Positions 5,490-6,762 of a stretch of DNA of 6,762 nt are shown one piece after another. A program made the position numbers and the translations under genes. The DNA comes from Pontiellaceae bacterium. GTDB lineage: Bacteria; Verrucomicrobiota; Kiritimatiellia; Kiritimatiellales; Pontiellaceae. A model generated the notes under the pieces. That model did no database searches. It was given only the letters and a program-made list of their open reading frames with translations, and was not told the DNA's origin. Numbering within the stretch: the first letter of the stretch is position 1; each line of letters begins with the position of its first letter. The stretch covers positions 1 to 6,762 of the forward strand of contig JAFGWS010000090.1 of the NCBI GenBank assembly GCA_016937035.1, given 5' to 3'.

Positions 5490-6762
5490 TCACATGCGCA
5501 CCCGCTCTCCGAGCAAGAGAATATCTTTTAGCTGCGATTCATTTTTGGCCGCAACCCAACGAGCTTCAAACTCGGGATGTTGACAGATGTGCGCAATGGC
5601 TGCCAGCGCTTTCAAGTGCAGATGTCGCATATCGCGGCTCCCGACAATCACAAAAAAGGCACGGACTGACGGAGCATCCTCAAACGAAACGCCCTCTCGA
5701 CTGCGGACAAGCATAATCTTAAACTGCTGTTCACCTTCCACAATAATATGCGGGATCGCAGTAAAAGGAGTCAGCACACAACTCCCCTGCTCCTCCCGCT
5801 CCACAAACCGTGCTTGAATTTCTTCTACGGAATGATCCAACTCGCTCTCCAACGCGCGGGAAACCACCTGAAGAAAGTCCGACTTATCCGCCCCAGGGTC
5901 GAGGTCGACAGCCCGCGCCGTTTTTAAGACCTCATCAAACGCATCGGGTTCCAGTTCATCGCGCTGATGAATTACCTGATAAAGCTCCTTCTCCAGCGAA
6001 TCGGCTGTCAGGTTCCGATTGGTCATTCGCTCAACAATATGGAGCAGCGCATATTCCATCGCAACGCGTTTTCGGCCATAGAAAAAATAGGTCCCCACCC
6101 CAAGTAACACCAACCCGAGACTAATTTCAACCGCCGCCAGCCCCATATCCACAATCAGGGCCGCAAAACAGATTATGCCAAGAATGGGAAGCGCCGGATA
6201 AAACGGAACCCGAAAGGTCGGACGATAGTTGGTCAACTTACTGTGCCTCATCACCAACACCGCCACAGCAGAAAGAATGTAGGAGCTCAATACCACCGTG
6301 GACGCCGCTTTCACCAGCTTTTCAATATCGAGTAACAGCGCCCCCAGAATCACCACCCCGGTCAGCACAACCGCAGCCACCGGTGCCCCAGCCCGGTTGG
6401 TTTTTGCTGCAATAGACGGCAGCAGCCGATCGCGCCCCAGCGCGAGTGGATAGCGCGAGGCCGACAGAATACCCGCATTCGCCGTCGTCACAAACGCCAG
6501 CACCGCGGCCACCGTGATGGCGATGTATCCCGGCATCCCAACCAGAATTTTTGCGGTATCTGCAATGGGGGCCAATGAACCAGAGAGCCGCTCGCCCGGG
6601 AGCACGCCCACGGTAACAATCAGCAGCAGCGTATAAAGCACAGCGATCACCAGCGTGGCCGCAAGAAAACCGGCAGGAATATTTTTACGCGGATTCTGAA
6701 CCTCTTCAGAAATTGTGGCGATATTCAATAGTCCACCGAAGGATACAAACACGAAGCCCGCC
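5490..6762 (-). CDS. Second APC-family permease with C-terminal PTS EIIA-like domain (5' end outside window)
   Basis: This is a tandem paralogue of the next gene. The reading frame stays open to the right edge (AGFVFVSFGG at the edge matches residues 189-198 of the complete paralogue), so roughly 190 N-terminal residues, membrane segments 1 to 5 or so, are missing. The GTG at 6750-6752 is an internal valine codon rather than a start. The visible part covers segments 6-12, including the ATISEEVQNPRKNIPAGF hallmark, YGRKR at the membrane exit, the helical linker and the EIIA-like tail. LTPFTAIPH places the candidate phospho-histidine at about visible residue 335 counted from that GTG. By hand alignment about 94 of the last 105 residues match the paralogue, and the linker has one residue fewer. 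Its stop is 24 nt before the next ATG. The product is expected in the inner membrane; the substrate is unknown. Confidence 0.87.
   Translation of the reverse strand, partial: AGFVFVSFGGLLNIATISEEVQNPRKNIPAGFLAATLVIAVLYTLLLIVTVGVLPGERLSGSLAPIADTAKILVGMPGYIAITVAAVLAFVTTANAGILSASRYPLALGRDRLLPSIAAKTNRAGAPVAAVVLTGVVILGALLLDIEKLVKAASTVVLSSYILSAVAVLVMRHSKLTNYRPTFRVPFYPALPILGIICFAALIVDMGLAAVEISLGLVLLGVGTYFFYGRKRVAMEYALLHIVERMTNRNLTADSLEKELYQVIHQRDELEPDAFDEVLKTARAVDLDPGADKSDFLQVVSRALESELDHSVEEIQARFVEREEQGSCVLTPFTAIPHIIVEGEQQFKIMLVRSREGVSFEDAPSVRAFFVIVGSRDMRHLHLKALAAIAHICQHPEFEARWVAAKNESQLKDILLLGERVRM
5764..5807. repeat. 44-bp block identical to 3901-3944 (copy in the upstream permease gene)
   Basis: This is the partner copy of the identical block in the neighbouring paralogue, 1863 bp apart in direct orientation. 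Direct repeats of this length within a tandem pair could also support recombination that fuses the two genes into one and deletes the segment between. Confidence 0.75.

Noticed and set aside
6750..6752. GTG as start codon of the right-edge permease gene
   Set aside because: The frame stays open upstream to the window edge and the preceding codons (A-G-F) match the paralogue, so the GTG is an internal valine codon inside a membrane segment.

Overview
The window reads as bacterial chromosome. Every gene I can support lies on the minus strand, so transcription runs from high to low coordinates. The genes are densely packed, use recognisable Shine-Dalgarno motifs, and sit between two AT-rich intergenic stretches of about 315 and 440 nt. 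The ECF sigma factor, the style of the acetolactate synthase and the unusual permease-EIIA fusions suggest an environmental Gram-negative bacterium, perhaps of the Planctomycetota-Verrucomicrobiota-Kiritimatiellota group. That placement is an impression from protein style and is not proven here.

Layout in transcription order, from the right edge. (1) 6762-5490 holds the C-terminal two thirds of an APC-family amino acid permease fused to an EIIA-like PTS domain; its start is outside the window. (2) 24 nt later, 5465-3627 holds a complete paralogue with the same architecture: about 12 membrane segments, a linker, and an EIIA-like domain containing an Ile-Pro-His motif. (3) 3626-3296 is an intergenic stretch with a possible terminator, a perfect 16-nt palindrome and a consensus -35 box in front of ilvB. 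(4) 3295-1574 and 1518-1012 are ilvB and ilvN, the catalytic and regulatory subunits of acetolactate (acetohydroxyacid) synthase. (5) 1011-575 is a structured intergenic stretch with two hairpins, one of them a perfect 16-bp stem, and an 11-nt direct repeat. (6) 574-26 is an ECF-type RNA polymerase sigma factor. Its stop overlaps the start of another gene that runs off the left edge and may encode its anti-sigma factor.

How the genes may work together: ilvBN performs the first committed step of valine, leucine and isoleucine synthesis, and the ACT residues for valine feedback are kept. The two upstream permeases probably move amino acids across the inner membrane, and their EIIA-like tails could couple transport to PTS phosphorylation state. 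The substrate and this coupling are inference. The sigma factor looks like a separate unit, set apart by a likely terminator.

The most unusual content is the tandem pair of permease-EIIA fusions, whose EIIA tails are about 90% identical. No CRISPR array, tRNA, rRNA or insertion sequence was seen.
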